Origin: Paraphysomonas bandaiensis
Lineage: Eukaryota > Chrysophyceae
Direction: 5' to 3'
Length of the DNA: 64,000 bases
Assembly: GCA_965644295.1 (NCBI GenBank)
Contig: CBFFRP010000394.1
Location: 124,001 to 188,000, forward strand
Shown: positions 23,931 through 36,200 of the stretch, piece by piece
Position numbering within the stretch: the stretch's first letter is position 1
How the letters are laid out: every line of letters begins with the position of its first letter
Notes under the pieces: generated by a model
Database searches by the model: none
What the model saw: the letters and a program-made list of their open reading frames with translations, nothing else
Told to the model about the DNA's origin: nothing
Made by a program: the position numbers and the translations under genes

Positions 23931-24130
23931 TTTTCCCAATAGATATATTATCAAAAATATTCTTAGATTTTCGTGGTAGGCATCGCCAGTATTGTTGACT
24001 GGCTGAAACTTCTCCATGTAGAACCGTGACAGCTTCCCATCCCCAACTGGGGTTGTTAAGAAAGGCACGAGTCAGTGCAACAGCATCATCGGCATTCGCC
24101 GATTGAACAATAGTCTCGGCCTGATGTTAT
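23930..24130 (-). pseudogene. Unidentified coding-like fragment, possible exon remnant
   Basis: On the minus strand a GC-richer stretch reads openly for about 65 residues to a TGA near 23930. It includes QAETIVQSANADDAVALTRA, FLNNPSWGWEAVTVLHGEVS and ASQQYWRCLPRKSKNIFDN. Its composition differs sharply from the AT-rich flanks and resembles real protein. Its upstream end meets the right inverted-repeat arm, as though a gene had been cut there. I do not recognise it, and there is no clear start codon. Confidence 0.35.
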
Positions 24131-24392
24131 ACTAGGTGTTGATATACTTCTCTGTTGTTGCATGTTGTCGTAGGAGTGGATAGAAACTCCTATCTAGATG
24201 TTCTTGCGGATACATACTTCTGTACATACATACACATGTACACCATGGTACAGTATACTATTATTTCACACTTTACGTCACAGTAGTATTTACAGAAAGT
24301 CATCATAGAAAAGGACTCAGACACCAAAATCTGTCCAAATATCTAGATATCTATCATCACATCCTGCTATTTGTCTAGACATAAGTCTGTAT
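24131..24392 (-). repeat. Right arm of inverted repeat
   Basis: The reverse complement matches 15216-15561. The AGGTGTTGATATA end faces the zinc-finger gene and the GTCTAGACATAAGTC end faces outward, so the two arms are true mirror images. It lacks the 70-base insertion of the left arm. Confidence 0.85.
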
Positions 24393-24499
24393 ATGCATGT
24401 ATATATGTACTGCCAGTGGCAGTTGATCTCATTGCAGATCCTCAACTGACTGAAGGCAACATCATGATACTATTGATTCGTGGTGAAAAATTAATCAAT

Positions 24500-25060
24500 C
24501 AGCAATACTGGTGACATTCTACTGACGATGGGGCAGGTGGTGAGGAGCGATTGATGCCGGCTGTGGGTGGGACACCCAAACAGTCTGCGGAAGATGACTC
24601 ATCAGGGAGTGAGCAGACTCCAAGTGCCTTACCCGAACACTTCGCCTAGAGAGACAAGTGTGTGTGTCCCTAGTAGTCATTCTGCTAACCCGACTGCATC
24701 AGGCAATAAGGGTACGCACCCGAAGAGTTGTGACTAATGTGTCCACTCTGGGTGATCAATTTCCTATGTGGGGAAAATTCAGTTCACATGTAGATCCCGA
24801 GACTTATGAGGTGTCTCTTCAGTGTGGAGAGACCTGTGAGATTGTGTATACTAAGTTTAGTGAGATCAGTGGTACTGTATCTGCTGAGTCTAGGGAGACT
24901 TGTGCTAAGCGTACGGGTGTTGACTAGTGTGTCCACCCTGGGTGAGGTAAACCTTCTCTATGACGAGGAGATTGTCAATCTGTGTGTTGATAGTGACTGT
25001 GCACTAATAACTAACATAATATGTCTAATTGTAGAAAGACCAAGACACGATATATGAGAA
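24500..25060 (+). pseudogene. Decayed copia-type retrotransposon fragment
   Basis: Two related stretches (about 24700-24760 and 24905-25040) encode variants of VRTRRVVTNVSTLG and RVLTSVSTLGEVNLLYDEE. The same segment occurs on the minus strand at 53461-53664, just before a decayed reverse transcriptase. An upstream stretch (about 24520-24650) reads GGEERLMPAVGGTPKQSAED, like a retroelement linker. Frames are broken. It ends some 220 bp before an LTR-like repeat at 25281, so it is probably the internal remnant of the same element. The family call is inference. Confidence 0.5.
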
Positions 25061-25271
25061 GTTCGTTAATTGCCTTGATTTGCTTCAGTATGTGAGTAGC
25101 AGGCTATGTCTGCTGGCATGCAGGACCTGGTGTGGCTTCGGGGGTGTTGGTCCTATGTGGTTGTGGTGGTTGAGTATCCTTCGGTTATGTCTCGTGATGT
25201 AAAGATTCAATCTACAGCGTATCCGTCAGTTATGTCTTGTGATGTGAAGAGTCTATCTACAGCTTTGAATT

Positions 25272-25560
25272 GAGAGGGAGTGTTGAGTTTTGCTGTTGGA
25301 GCAATTAAAAGCTGTAATTCTAAGGTGTTGGAAATATGACCGTTAGTCGAAGAATACAGTAGTGGTTACCTGTATTATGAGAACTAACAACATGATGGCT
25401 ACTGTTGTAATGAGTGTGAATATAACATATTGATCATACAAGATAGTGACGATGTAATATCGTACGAGAAATGATGGGTCGTAGAAATAACATGAAATTG
25501 ATGAATGAGAAGAGATATTGATTATAATTTCATAATAAGATTCATGAGTGAATACACATC
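25272..25560 (+). repeat. Old LTR, family copy 1, with polypurine tract
   Basis: GAGAGGGAG (25272-25280) followed by TGTTGAG has the form of a polypurine tract and 3' LTR start. The LTR contains GCAATTAAAAGCTGTAATTC and ends near AGAGATATTGATTATAATTT. Both blocks recur in the copy split by the intact copia element (38927-38970 plus 44150-44390) and in part at 52136. The right end is approximate. Confidence 0.6.
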
Positions 25561-27274
25561 CAGTTAACTTAGTAAATCATCCAATTGTGTCATAACTTGA
25601 CACTCTTGTGGCGTTATTTATCTGCTCGCGTTATTCGATAGTACTCTTTTGTTTATAACAAGTGACTAGTTAACTCGATGTCGATGTAATGGTAAGAACA
25701 AGAAGGTTGTTTTTAAACCACTAATATCAACTAAACGGTCAGGATAACAATAATATATATAGGTTGTGGGTGAGGTTATCAGAGATGGTATGTAACGGTG
25801 TAGTGGTAGCAGAAGTCATTGGTATCGTAAATTACAGATGCTTATTGCATAACTATCTCTATAAACTCGCATAAGTTTCCAGACCAACAATGAAGGACAT
25901 TATAACCTGTAAAATAAATAAAATTAGTTATAATAACTCATTATTAACATCCAATTTGATTGGGTAGGGTTGATATCATATCACACGACATTGCGCCACA
26001 CGTGACATACGTGCGTATTATATTGCATCTGCAAAGTATCAACTCATCCAATATGACCTTAGTATTCATCAAAGCATACTTATATTAATCAAACCAATAT
26101 AACAGTATCATAAACAGTCATTGAGGTTAAATTTACTGTAAAATAGGACAACTACACCCATGGTTGCAGGGGTTTGGGACCATGGATGCCCATACAGCAA
26201 AGAGCTTTGAAAAAATTTAATTCCAACAAAATAAAAGACAAAAACTCAGTATTAAGATTTCATATCACTCAAATATTAAGAATGATCATGATTCCTTGAA
26301 TTGGAAGGCATATGGGATCATTAAGTGCAACAAGGAAGATGCAATTAGGGACAGATCCTCCTATAGTGACCTATGCATATTTCTTTACCGTTTATCAATG
26401 AATCCAGAATTAGTATTCACAATCTCATCGTTGCTATCACAACATTGTTATCAGTAACTGATCTCTGCTATGTACCTCACAGTGAGTGCGTTCAGGAGCT
26501 CTCCATAACTGTGAATTTTGATGTAGGATAATAATTGCAATCATACAAGCAAATTTCTACTAAAAGTTGTATAAGTTGGACTCCACATCTTCAGAATTGT
26601 ATGTTCTATTGGTAATCCAGTGTGTTAATGTGATGTGTCTCATTGTTTGATCATATGATTGTTGTATGCATATGTTGTCATCGGCAGTGTATTACGGTGT
26701 CTGGAATATAGGGGAAAGAAACTGTAAAAACTGGGGGTTTCCTACTGGGTCCAGGTTTTTCCGCCCCTAAATATCTACTGTATTTGACAAGACACAGTGT
26801 GCTATTAACATCTACGTATCGGCAGTCAGCATTATATTTTTCGGAAATATATTGAAGCAAAATTCTTTTATATTACTGAAGTACATCTACGGCTGGAATA
26901 CAGATAATTGTTGTCTCAATATTTGAGGCATCTTGGAACAAAAATATACAAAGGATGCCGATACGTAGGCTACAGTCACATCATACTGAATCTCATGTAA
27001 GTCGTCCATATCTCCCATCAATACATTAAAGTATGTACCTTAAGATTAAAGAATTCACTTTCATATGGATAATTTATAGCTATTGATAATTGAGTTGTCA
27101 TATTCTATTCAACACGTGCAGCTTATAGTGGAATAGTATTACTTTGACAAGTATATAGTGACGTTATTAGTAGACAGTATCATTCATCTGACACGAGATG
27201 ATACTGTATGGTATGATGTAAGTATTAGCTAATAAGTAAAATATAGTTTGGTATAGTAGAATACCAACCAGTGG
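25561..27274. other. AT-rich intergenic region upstream of VPS13
   Basis: About 1.7 kb without a supportable gene. Open frames are short and AT-biased. It must contain the VPS13 promoter near its right end. I saw no tRNA, rRNA or long repeat, though older decayed repeats are likely. Confidence 0.4.
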
Positions 27275-30200
27275 ATGATGTTATATTATATAACACTTGC
27301 AGTTATTGGCATATGCACTTCGTGTGCTTTTATATGGATGTTGTTATCTTCAATTAGCATTATATGCTGCAAGATGAAAATAACATCAAGATTTTCACTA
27401 CATTGTAGTTTTTATCCGCAACTGAAGGTTGGAATCGAAGAGTTTAAGTTGGAAGCACGAACTCTCTCCATGCTTTCTAACTTTCTAATGCAGTATTTGC
27501 CTCTTGAGTGTACGACATTTCATGCCAAAGAATTGTGGTGTACATTGACTCACAAGAATAGTGGCAGTGTATGTTTTGTTGTACCTCTGTTTTTCCTTAT
27601 GTTTGTCGTGTACAGAACTGGGAGTACTTGCCAAGCGTGACTGTGAATGATCTTCGAATTGAAATCTTGGTTACATCTCAAAAGGATTGGGATATTGAGC
27701 ATGGCATTAGCATGACCACTCTCGTGAAGCATAATTTTGCAAATTATTTGACAAGTATCATTGAAGATTCTGTATCTGTGGCTCCTGTAGGTTACTTCAA
27801 AGCATTGATAGATACGGCTATCAGGGATATGTGCGTGCGAATCAGTAACTTCACGCTGAGGTTAACTATAAATTTATACAAAACATGCTGTCATTTTTAT
27901 TATTATTATATATGTAGGTTTGAATATAAGGAGGGCGAGGAGCACAGTATGGGGGTATGTTGTTCAAGTTTGTCTCTTGAATCCAAAGTTGCTGATGTTG
28001 ATGGAACCTTGAATTCAAGCGTACACGATAATCTAACTAACGTGTATGATATTCGAGTGGAAGGCCTCAGTATATACGTCGACCCTTCTTTAAATAAATT
28101 GGGTCCACATGAATATTTCTTACAGGCACAGGAGGCGAAGGGAGAATTGAATATTCCAAGCCTATTCTCTGTTATGTTTCAGCCCGGTCGACGACCGAAC
28201 GGTGCTCTCAAGAGGGCGAAGCTCAATGTTATCTGTCGTGGTGTAAATATATCGCTACATGAGTGGCAGACCAGTTCTTTAATATACTCTTGTACAAAGG
28301 CTTTCGGTGGAGTGGGAGATGGATACAGGCGATGGCGGGATGTGTTAGCAGAAGAAATTGAACGACGGTGTGTTAATTACGTTTTAACTTGCGAAGAGCG
28401 CAGCCGCTATTTGACACTATACTGCTCATTACGCAAGCCTTCACCGTGGTGGATGGGATGGATGCAAGATAGCGCGCGCATTGTGAGGATGAAATTACTA
28501 GATATTGAAAGGAAAATGACGGTATCCGCCATTATGAGTTGTCGTCGTGTGGCTATGGGTTGGTCTTTTTCCTATGAAGATACGTGCAAAGACGAGAGGT
28601 TTACTGGAACGGTGAATTACTTGAACTCCATTTCCCATGAATGTGAAGGTCGGAACGAGCTCTTGTACACTCCAGCGGAATGGCACCCCCTACAACGCCT
28701 TGAATACAACGAAGGCGACGAAGATGCGCATGATCGTCTCATGGCGCAGTGTATTGAAATCAAGAGACCTTACTATGACGACATATGTGCCGTACTTCGT
28801 GACGTCCAACTAGATCTCAGGCGTATTGAGGATTTGACAATCAATGTCTACGAAGACACGGGTGAAGGGTGTGCAAACCGTCCTCTGACTGGAGGAACTC
28901 TGGTTGGGTCGCTGTTCGCAGAAATGGCTCACTTTTCTTCAACCTTGATGCTTTGTCGTAACCCCAACTATCCGTATGGATCTATAGGGGCGACTGATGG
29001 GATGAATGAGCCTTCGTATGCATGGTTTCAGTGTGACTCTGGTATGCTAAATTTTCGAATATGCTGGAACCCGGTCCCCTCGACGCAGGAAGAGAATAGT
29101 GGATCAAGCTCTACTTGTGTCATCACTGAAACAAAGGCAGGAATAAATGGAAAGCGAACTGAAAAGTATCAAGCCACTGTATATTTTTCTCGGGAGAGCA
29201 ATAAGTCGATGACTCTACATTTGGGATTCCGTGATAGTGTAGTTAACGCATTTCTCTTACGAGAAACATTTCAGCTTCTTGCAGTGCTGAGGCGATGCTC
29301 TCAACGTAGGACACCGTTTGTAGACATCAAAGTATCATTGGATGGAATCAATGGATTACCTTCAATGGAAACGGAACATCGCGGACTCTTGTGTAGCGAT
29401 GATGTAGAGAGAATTGTTTCCCATGTTAGCAATGACACTCTAGAGCCGGTGAGTCAGAATTTACTCCTATGGAATTGGGTTGCAGCGGCGTTGATCAATT
29501 TGGATAATATCACTGTTTTGTTGCCTGATGCCAGTTATAGTACTCCAGGTACATTTCAATCCTTTATCATGCAGTGCAACGGTTCGGGAAGGGTCTTAAG
29601 TGGACATTGTCGCGAAAATTTTGAATTTAATTTCCATGAATTTGATATTTCAGTTGGACAATGTGCATACGTAACAGATATGTCTTTACCATACGGGCAC
29701 TATTCGTGGGAGAGTTTTGTGAAAGGTGTCCATCAGTTGTTTTTAATTGATAAGATTACACTTAGATATGGTGGGAAAGTTGAAGATGAAACTCTCGCAT
29801 CTCGAAAAATTAATGACATAAAAAAACTCATTGTGGATTCGTGGGGAACATTGCGCAGTAGTATAAGAATTAGTATTGCGGATTCAAGAGTGCACGAGTT
29901 TTCTTACGGGGTTGTGAATTCGATGCTACTTAGTCCTTCTTTGGTAGTGAAAATTAAGCGTAGAGGCGATAATGCTAAACTTGTGCCCAGTAAGCGGATA
30001 TCTTCAGCTACACTTAACACACGTAGCCCGGCATTTTGGACTTCTTGTTGCTTTATGATTGAAGATGAACATTCATATTCCAACTCAAGAGATAAGGAAT
30101 CGCCGTATTTTGCAGAAGTGCTATTGTATGACGAGGGCGGGCCAGAACGAAGACTTGTTGGATGGTGTACTCTGTCAATGAACTCAAACTCTGGAGATAA

Positions 30201-33200
30201 TTGGATCGCCCACACTGTCAGAGATGCACGTGATGTAGAAATCGGAACAATCAGGTAGCGACTAATGTTTGCTTGTTTTTAATGTTAACCGTTTTGATGC
30301 TATAGTTTGAAGCACGAAATTATGGCACCGGTATTAGCTGTATATGTTTCCGAGCTTCGGGGAATAGACTTTGAGGCATTAAGTGGCGATGATGTGCGCA
30401 ACGTAAAAGGTACTGTGCATGTCGTTGTATCTGCGGACAACTCCAATGTGTCGGCTTCTGGTCTGAAGATGAATGCGGAAGATGTATTGTCTTACTCAAC
30501 AACGTCACGGTCTATTGCGTCCGAGGTATATTTTAAGGAGTATCTCTACTTCCCGTACTGTATTGGGGAGGCGTTACCATTGTCTGTGGACCTCAAGCTG
30601 GAAGAGGGCGGTTATAGAGAACTTTCTATAGCATCTGCCCCAGTGTTATTTAAAGGTGATACGTATTGTGGTACACTCCAAATGAGAGATAGTAAGCGGG
30701 GTAGCTTTGGTGAGCTACTGATCGAAATGAGGTGTGTTTGTGAATACCGATTTGTGAATTAATGAATATGTATATATAGAGTGTTGACCCATCATGACTT
30801 GAGCCCATCTCTGAAACAAGAACACTACAGACATATGCCGAATGAAAACCAGAGTATCTATTCGCCGATGAGTTCCTCTTTGACCAGTGAATTTACAAGT
30901 ACTCTTCGAAAGCGCGAACATAATTCTATTAGACGTCGCGCTTTTAGCAATTGTGAATTTGGAATCAAAAAGCTCCCTCAGTGGGCGGATGACAAAGACA
31001 GTAGTGCTGATGGCCAAACTGATTTGGTTTTACTGTCCTCGGAAGCAGATTTGTTAGACTCACTACCAGTTAGAACTGTGACGAAGGAACTTTCGCTGCA
31101 TGCTCACGTTGTACATGTTCAGTTTGCAATTACCGAACTTGTGTCGAGTTTACGCATATTGAGAAATATATCTCCCCAATTTTTGAAAAAGTGTCCACCA
31201 CAGCCTGCTCTCAATGGCGATGACATTGACTCCCAGAGTTGTTCAAAGAACATTATGAGTTGTAGGACTGATTCCACTATCAAGCATTCCGGGAAACTGA
31301 CTCATAGATGCGGCGACTACAATAGCCGAGCAGTCACTTCAGCAATTTTGAAGAGGTACGTTGAGTTTAAATTTTTTAAACTATTTTATTTGTTGCCCCA
31401 GGCACACAAATTTGACTCTGATGCTAGCAAATACCTCCCCGACCACTCCAGTTTCAAAATTTTGGCAGATATTTAGTGGAATTTCTTCATGCTCTGGTGA
31501 CGGTGTGACTAATATTGACAAGGCTGCAGCTCGTGAAATTCAAAAGCTTATGATACAAGTATTTAAAGACTATACTTTCGCGTTAGAGGGTTGGGGTTTG
31601 CTCGTTGTGCCATATTGGCTAGGTATACCTCGTATTGGAAGTATTGTTTCACGCTCCGGCAAACGATATATTCCTATATTGAGCCCTGTTGTTGTTGGTA
31701 GCAGAGTATACATAGATACTCCAGGATGGATTCAGCGCATTGACGGTGAGATTACGAATTTGCCAATGACTGGAATTCGTACAGCTAAAAGCGACACGTC
31801 TAATACTTCGAGCAAGTTTCTTAGTTTTCTCACAAGCGATGCATCTACGGTGTACGTTTGCTGGGACCAGCGTTGTCCACAGGTTCCGAAATGGCTTGAT
31901 AAAAGAGGATTTGCTTTGACGAACTACGAAATTCAAACATCTACAACAACAATGTCAGTTTATGCTAAGCAAGTTTCAACAGCATCGAGAATATATTTGG
32001 GAGGATGTGGTTGCAGCCCAATGCAGGCTGACAATTATTTCGTATTAGTTAGCCGACAATTTAGTCCTTCCTTTCGTAAAGCTGTATCTCCAGGAGGCGC
32101 ACCTCGTTTCTGTCTACCACGAGGGCTTCAACATACGCTTCCAGAGGATGGTGCTCTGTCTGTTGACCTTTCTACTTTTACGTGGCAACTGTACAGAGAA
32201 ACTCCTGTTGGCACCGATGCTGTTACGGCTCCTTCAAGATGTAGCTATTCTGATGATGCTACTGCGCCTGCAAGTGAATACACACACTCGACTCATTTTG
32301 TGCCAACTTATTCCCTATTACTGAAGACAAGATATGTATGGTCTGCTGTTGTGAGCACAAGTAGAATACGTGTAAGTATTGGATTACAAGGACAGCACTA
32401 TTCTGATGTCATATTTCGGATTGGGAAGTTTGACGTCAAGTTTGACTGGAAACACTTCGTTGAGGAGGTGTTTGGACTTCTCCCTCGATTTGACTCACTA
32501 AATTGTACATGTTGCTTTGAAATAGATGCAAAGTTATCTCGCTCGCAGTCGGTGTCAGCATCATCTCAGCATCAATCTAATTTAGACTATGTACTTGAGC
32601 CGATTGTGTGTAGAATGAAAATTTCAAAAGCTGCTGGATTTGCTCAACTGTCTTTCTCAGCAGGAACTCAAAAACATATTGTGATTAATATATCTCCACC
32701 CATGATATTTTCTATCGTTCGGACTTGTGATGAAATTTTGGGAGCAATAAAAACAATTAACAGTGATCAGTCTGAAATGAATATTCTGCGTACAGATGAT
32801 AAAGAGTCCGATGACGTTGTAATTTCTGGAGTAATATTTGAAAATAATTTAGGACAAGATATATTTCTGAAGTTGACTAATACGGCGTCATTGGACATTG
32901 ATTTTCTTCTAAACCCATCGGGAAATGTAGAAGATAATGAAGACGACGTGAATACTTTCTCCTGCTTGGTGTCAACTGATGCACTGACAAAAGTTCACCT
33001 CCCTGAACCAACGTCCTGGAATACTAACCCTGCGGAATCTTTGTCCATCGATCTTCATACGGATGGTTGGACGGATATTCGAGATATTCATGTTGACTGT
33101 TTTGACAGAGTACGCACGTACGATATCCAGCCGCTATCCTATACAGACGATACATCACACGTTGCACATGGTGATGATCATATTCCATCGTGTGATAATA

Positions 33201-36200
33201 ATTACGAGTCAAAAACTCTTGACTGGGAAGACTCGTCGCAAGATTTCTTGGACTATGCACGCGAGTTCGATTTGCAGGCAGATATTGTCCGGAGGGTATT
33301 TGATCGTTCAATGAGTGGAGTGTCAGACAATCCCTACGCAGTCCGTGTTAGTTCAAGAGTGATCCGTAGTGATGTTACGGAAAGTTCAAATTTCGTTGAG
33401 AAAGATTTAGTGGATGCAGGGTACCCCTTTATGGCGAACGCTGGTAATGATAGCCATGGTTCAGAAGGTTGTGTTAAATGGGTCCTATATATTTCATTTT
33501 CAACAAATACGGAATTTGTCAATAAATCTTGCGGAACCGTTGACCTCACTGTTGTTTATAATGATGAGAATGAAGTTCTTGAAGTTGAGGATGGAGAATC
33601 CGTGCCTTTACCGCTGGGCACATTGCTCTCGTCTAGCTTCACGATGCAAAAGGTTTGGGGGTGTGATATGTACATGCCGGATGCTGTCGATGTAGCATTG
33701 TCGAAACATTCTCTAAACAAACGAGTTCCTCCAAAGCTTCGTATTTCTCGAGAGCACGAGGTTGAGTCAATCTGGGTATATCACGCGTCTCAAAAATCCG
33801 ATGTGCGGTCTCATGAACACGAACTCTGTAGCAACAAGACTTGGAGTCCGCAGGGTAACAATAGAAACACTTTTAGTAGAAGTGATCAAAGTCTATCCTT
33901 TGGTTCTATGTCAGAATTAGGAAACGCAGTTGAGTCTGAAGATGAAAACGAGGTATGTCGTCAATCTTGTTGTTTGTATTGTTAATTTTGTATATTACTA
34001 GCCGGCACATTGGATGGTAACTCTATTTCCAAGTATTACTCTCTCCAATGCACTTCCATGCTCACTGGAGTTAGAAATTACTCTTCCACCTGATCCTTCC
34101 ACTGAGAATGAAAATGCATATGTGTCGAGTAGGTCAAATGCAGCGAGGGATCTTTTCTTTCTTCCAGATGAATTCTACACTCATCGAAAAGGTACATTTG
34201 TGTTTGAAGACACTTCAGATCGCACCGATGGATGGATACCATTTTCAGATAGCGATCATATGGTTGTGAAAAGTTATATCGAGGCAGGTCGCCAATGGAG
34301 CCTTCCTTGCAGTCTATCAAATCGAAGTATTTATTTTCGGGTGCGATTTCCTGGCACAGATTTATGGTCTAAAGCTCACGGCATGTCGTACGCGCTGTAC
34401 AATCAGCGTACATTGTACAGAAAGCATAACCCTGAGAGTATACAGTGGGATTACGAACGATGTCAGGATTTGAGTTTAAAGCGAGCCCCACCAGTTCAAT
34501 TCAAGAGACAATGGAATACCAACAGAGAAATTGTATTTTTTGCTGAATACTGGATTGTCAACAAGTCTGGAATTGCTATGTTTTATGAAACTGGATTAGC
34601 GAAGTCGCATCAAGACATGCCACTAATTTCGACAGAGATGGACAGCGAGGAACAGAAAAAACGCTCGCCTACACAGCATGTCGACTCGATGCCAGTATCG
34701 GCATATCACAGTTTACCGTTTATGCAGCTGGAGTACTCTGATGATGTGCACAGGATGTTTATGGGGACCAACGCAGTTCCTATATTGATGTCATGTCCGG
34801 ATAGGCGACTTAGAGTGATGCCGTATTCAATGGCGACAGAAATTGGACACCGCAACTTTTATGTGTATGATATTCAATGCCTGTCCAACAAAGAATATAC
34901 CACGGTGTCTACTTTAGATACCAATATTCGAGTTTACTCAGATGAGGACTGGATTATTACAGAATTGCCTTCTTCTGTTGCCAGTTCATTAAAGACGTTG
35001 CAATCAGTGTATATACAGCCGCCCAACTCAGATAGATATTCTGATCCAGATCTAAGAGAGTTTATTCGATTTAAAGTTCTTGCAGATTCATTTGTGTATG
35101 TCTGCTTTGATGCTCGCTGCCGCAAGTTGCCCTCTTGGGTTGTGGAGCTGGGGTTTTTATCTACTGGAGAACGATTGAGAACAGACAATTCTGATACGGT
35201 ATATCAAGTGTATAGAAAGTATTTTCGCGGTTTTGATTGGGTTAGTTTGGGAGGAAATAGAATGCGTGCGTCCTCAGATTCTGTGGGTAAGGGCAAGACA
35301 GTGTTGATGTACCTTGTGTTTGTAGTGGAGACCCCCATCAACTACCGGGAACCAACTGTTGTTGGTGTCAAAGTTCGCCGCAATAAATGTATTGGTTCCC
35401 AGTCCGTACCCTATAAACTGAAGCCGATGTTTAAGCCTGGAGATAACTTGTATGTAGACGATACTGCAACTTTAAGCCTGCTCCCGAAGTTGCTATCTAA
35501 CATTCCGCTGATAGCGGTTCAGACTGCCACTTCAGATCGGTATATATATTCGTCCAACTTTGTGGATATTCAGCTGCAGCATCCTTCCAGAGTGTTTCTT
35601 TGTGTAGACACTTCGATAGAATCTTATGCTATTCCAAAGTGGATATTTTCATCTGGTTTTAAGAAGAGTGGGATGTTTTTGTACGCTGGACAGACAGTGT
35701 ATAATCTCTTCCATCGACCGTATGGTGTGGAAGTGTGCACTCTAGGTGGTATGGCTTGCCGATCACGGTTACAAAATAACTATTTTGTTATTATCGTTGA
35801 TGAAGAAGCTTTAACACGTGAGTTATCTCACTATCCCATTAACACACTGCCTACTGCAGGGAATTGGGAAAATAGAGGCAGTGTTACGCGTGTGAGTCCA
35901 AAGCAGAATAATCTTGATGATATTGGCGGATTATTGAAAGCTGCCAATATTGTCGAAAAATCTGTTTATTCTTTTTGGGATTGTTCACACGGTAGCATTT
36001 CAACACAAAAACCATTGTTTGATGAACAGGGCCGCCACTGGTCCAAGTTTTTTGATGTTGCTGCAGGTAACAAAGGTGAATTGCAAACTAGTTGCGCCAC
36101 TTTTGCTGTGACCATTCACAATCTTCCTGGAATGTTCCACAGGACCAAAGTCGTGACCATATTACCGCGGTTCATTATTGTCAATCGTCTTTGTCGAAAT

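Larger units (their letters stand above)
15216..24400. mobile_element. Candidate element: inverted repeats enclosing the zinc-finger gene
   Basis: Arms of about 260-350 bp at the two ends match in inverted orientation (see the two repeat entries). Between them lie the zinc-finger gene, its decayed downstream copy and about 1 kb of AT-rich DNA. No transposase, integrase or reverse transcriptase was found inside, so if this is a transposon it is non-autonomous or of an unknown kind. I could not define a target-site duplication. Two independent insertions of the same short repeat in opposite orientations would also explain the layout. Confidence 0.42.

Noticed and set aside
15216-24400. Reading the two arms as LTRs of one retroelement
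   Set aside because: They are inverted, not direct, and no reverse transcriptase, primer site or polypurine tract lies between them.
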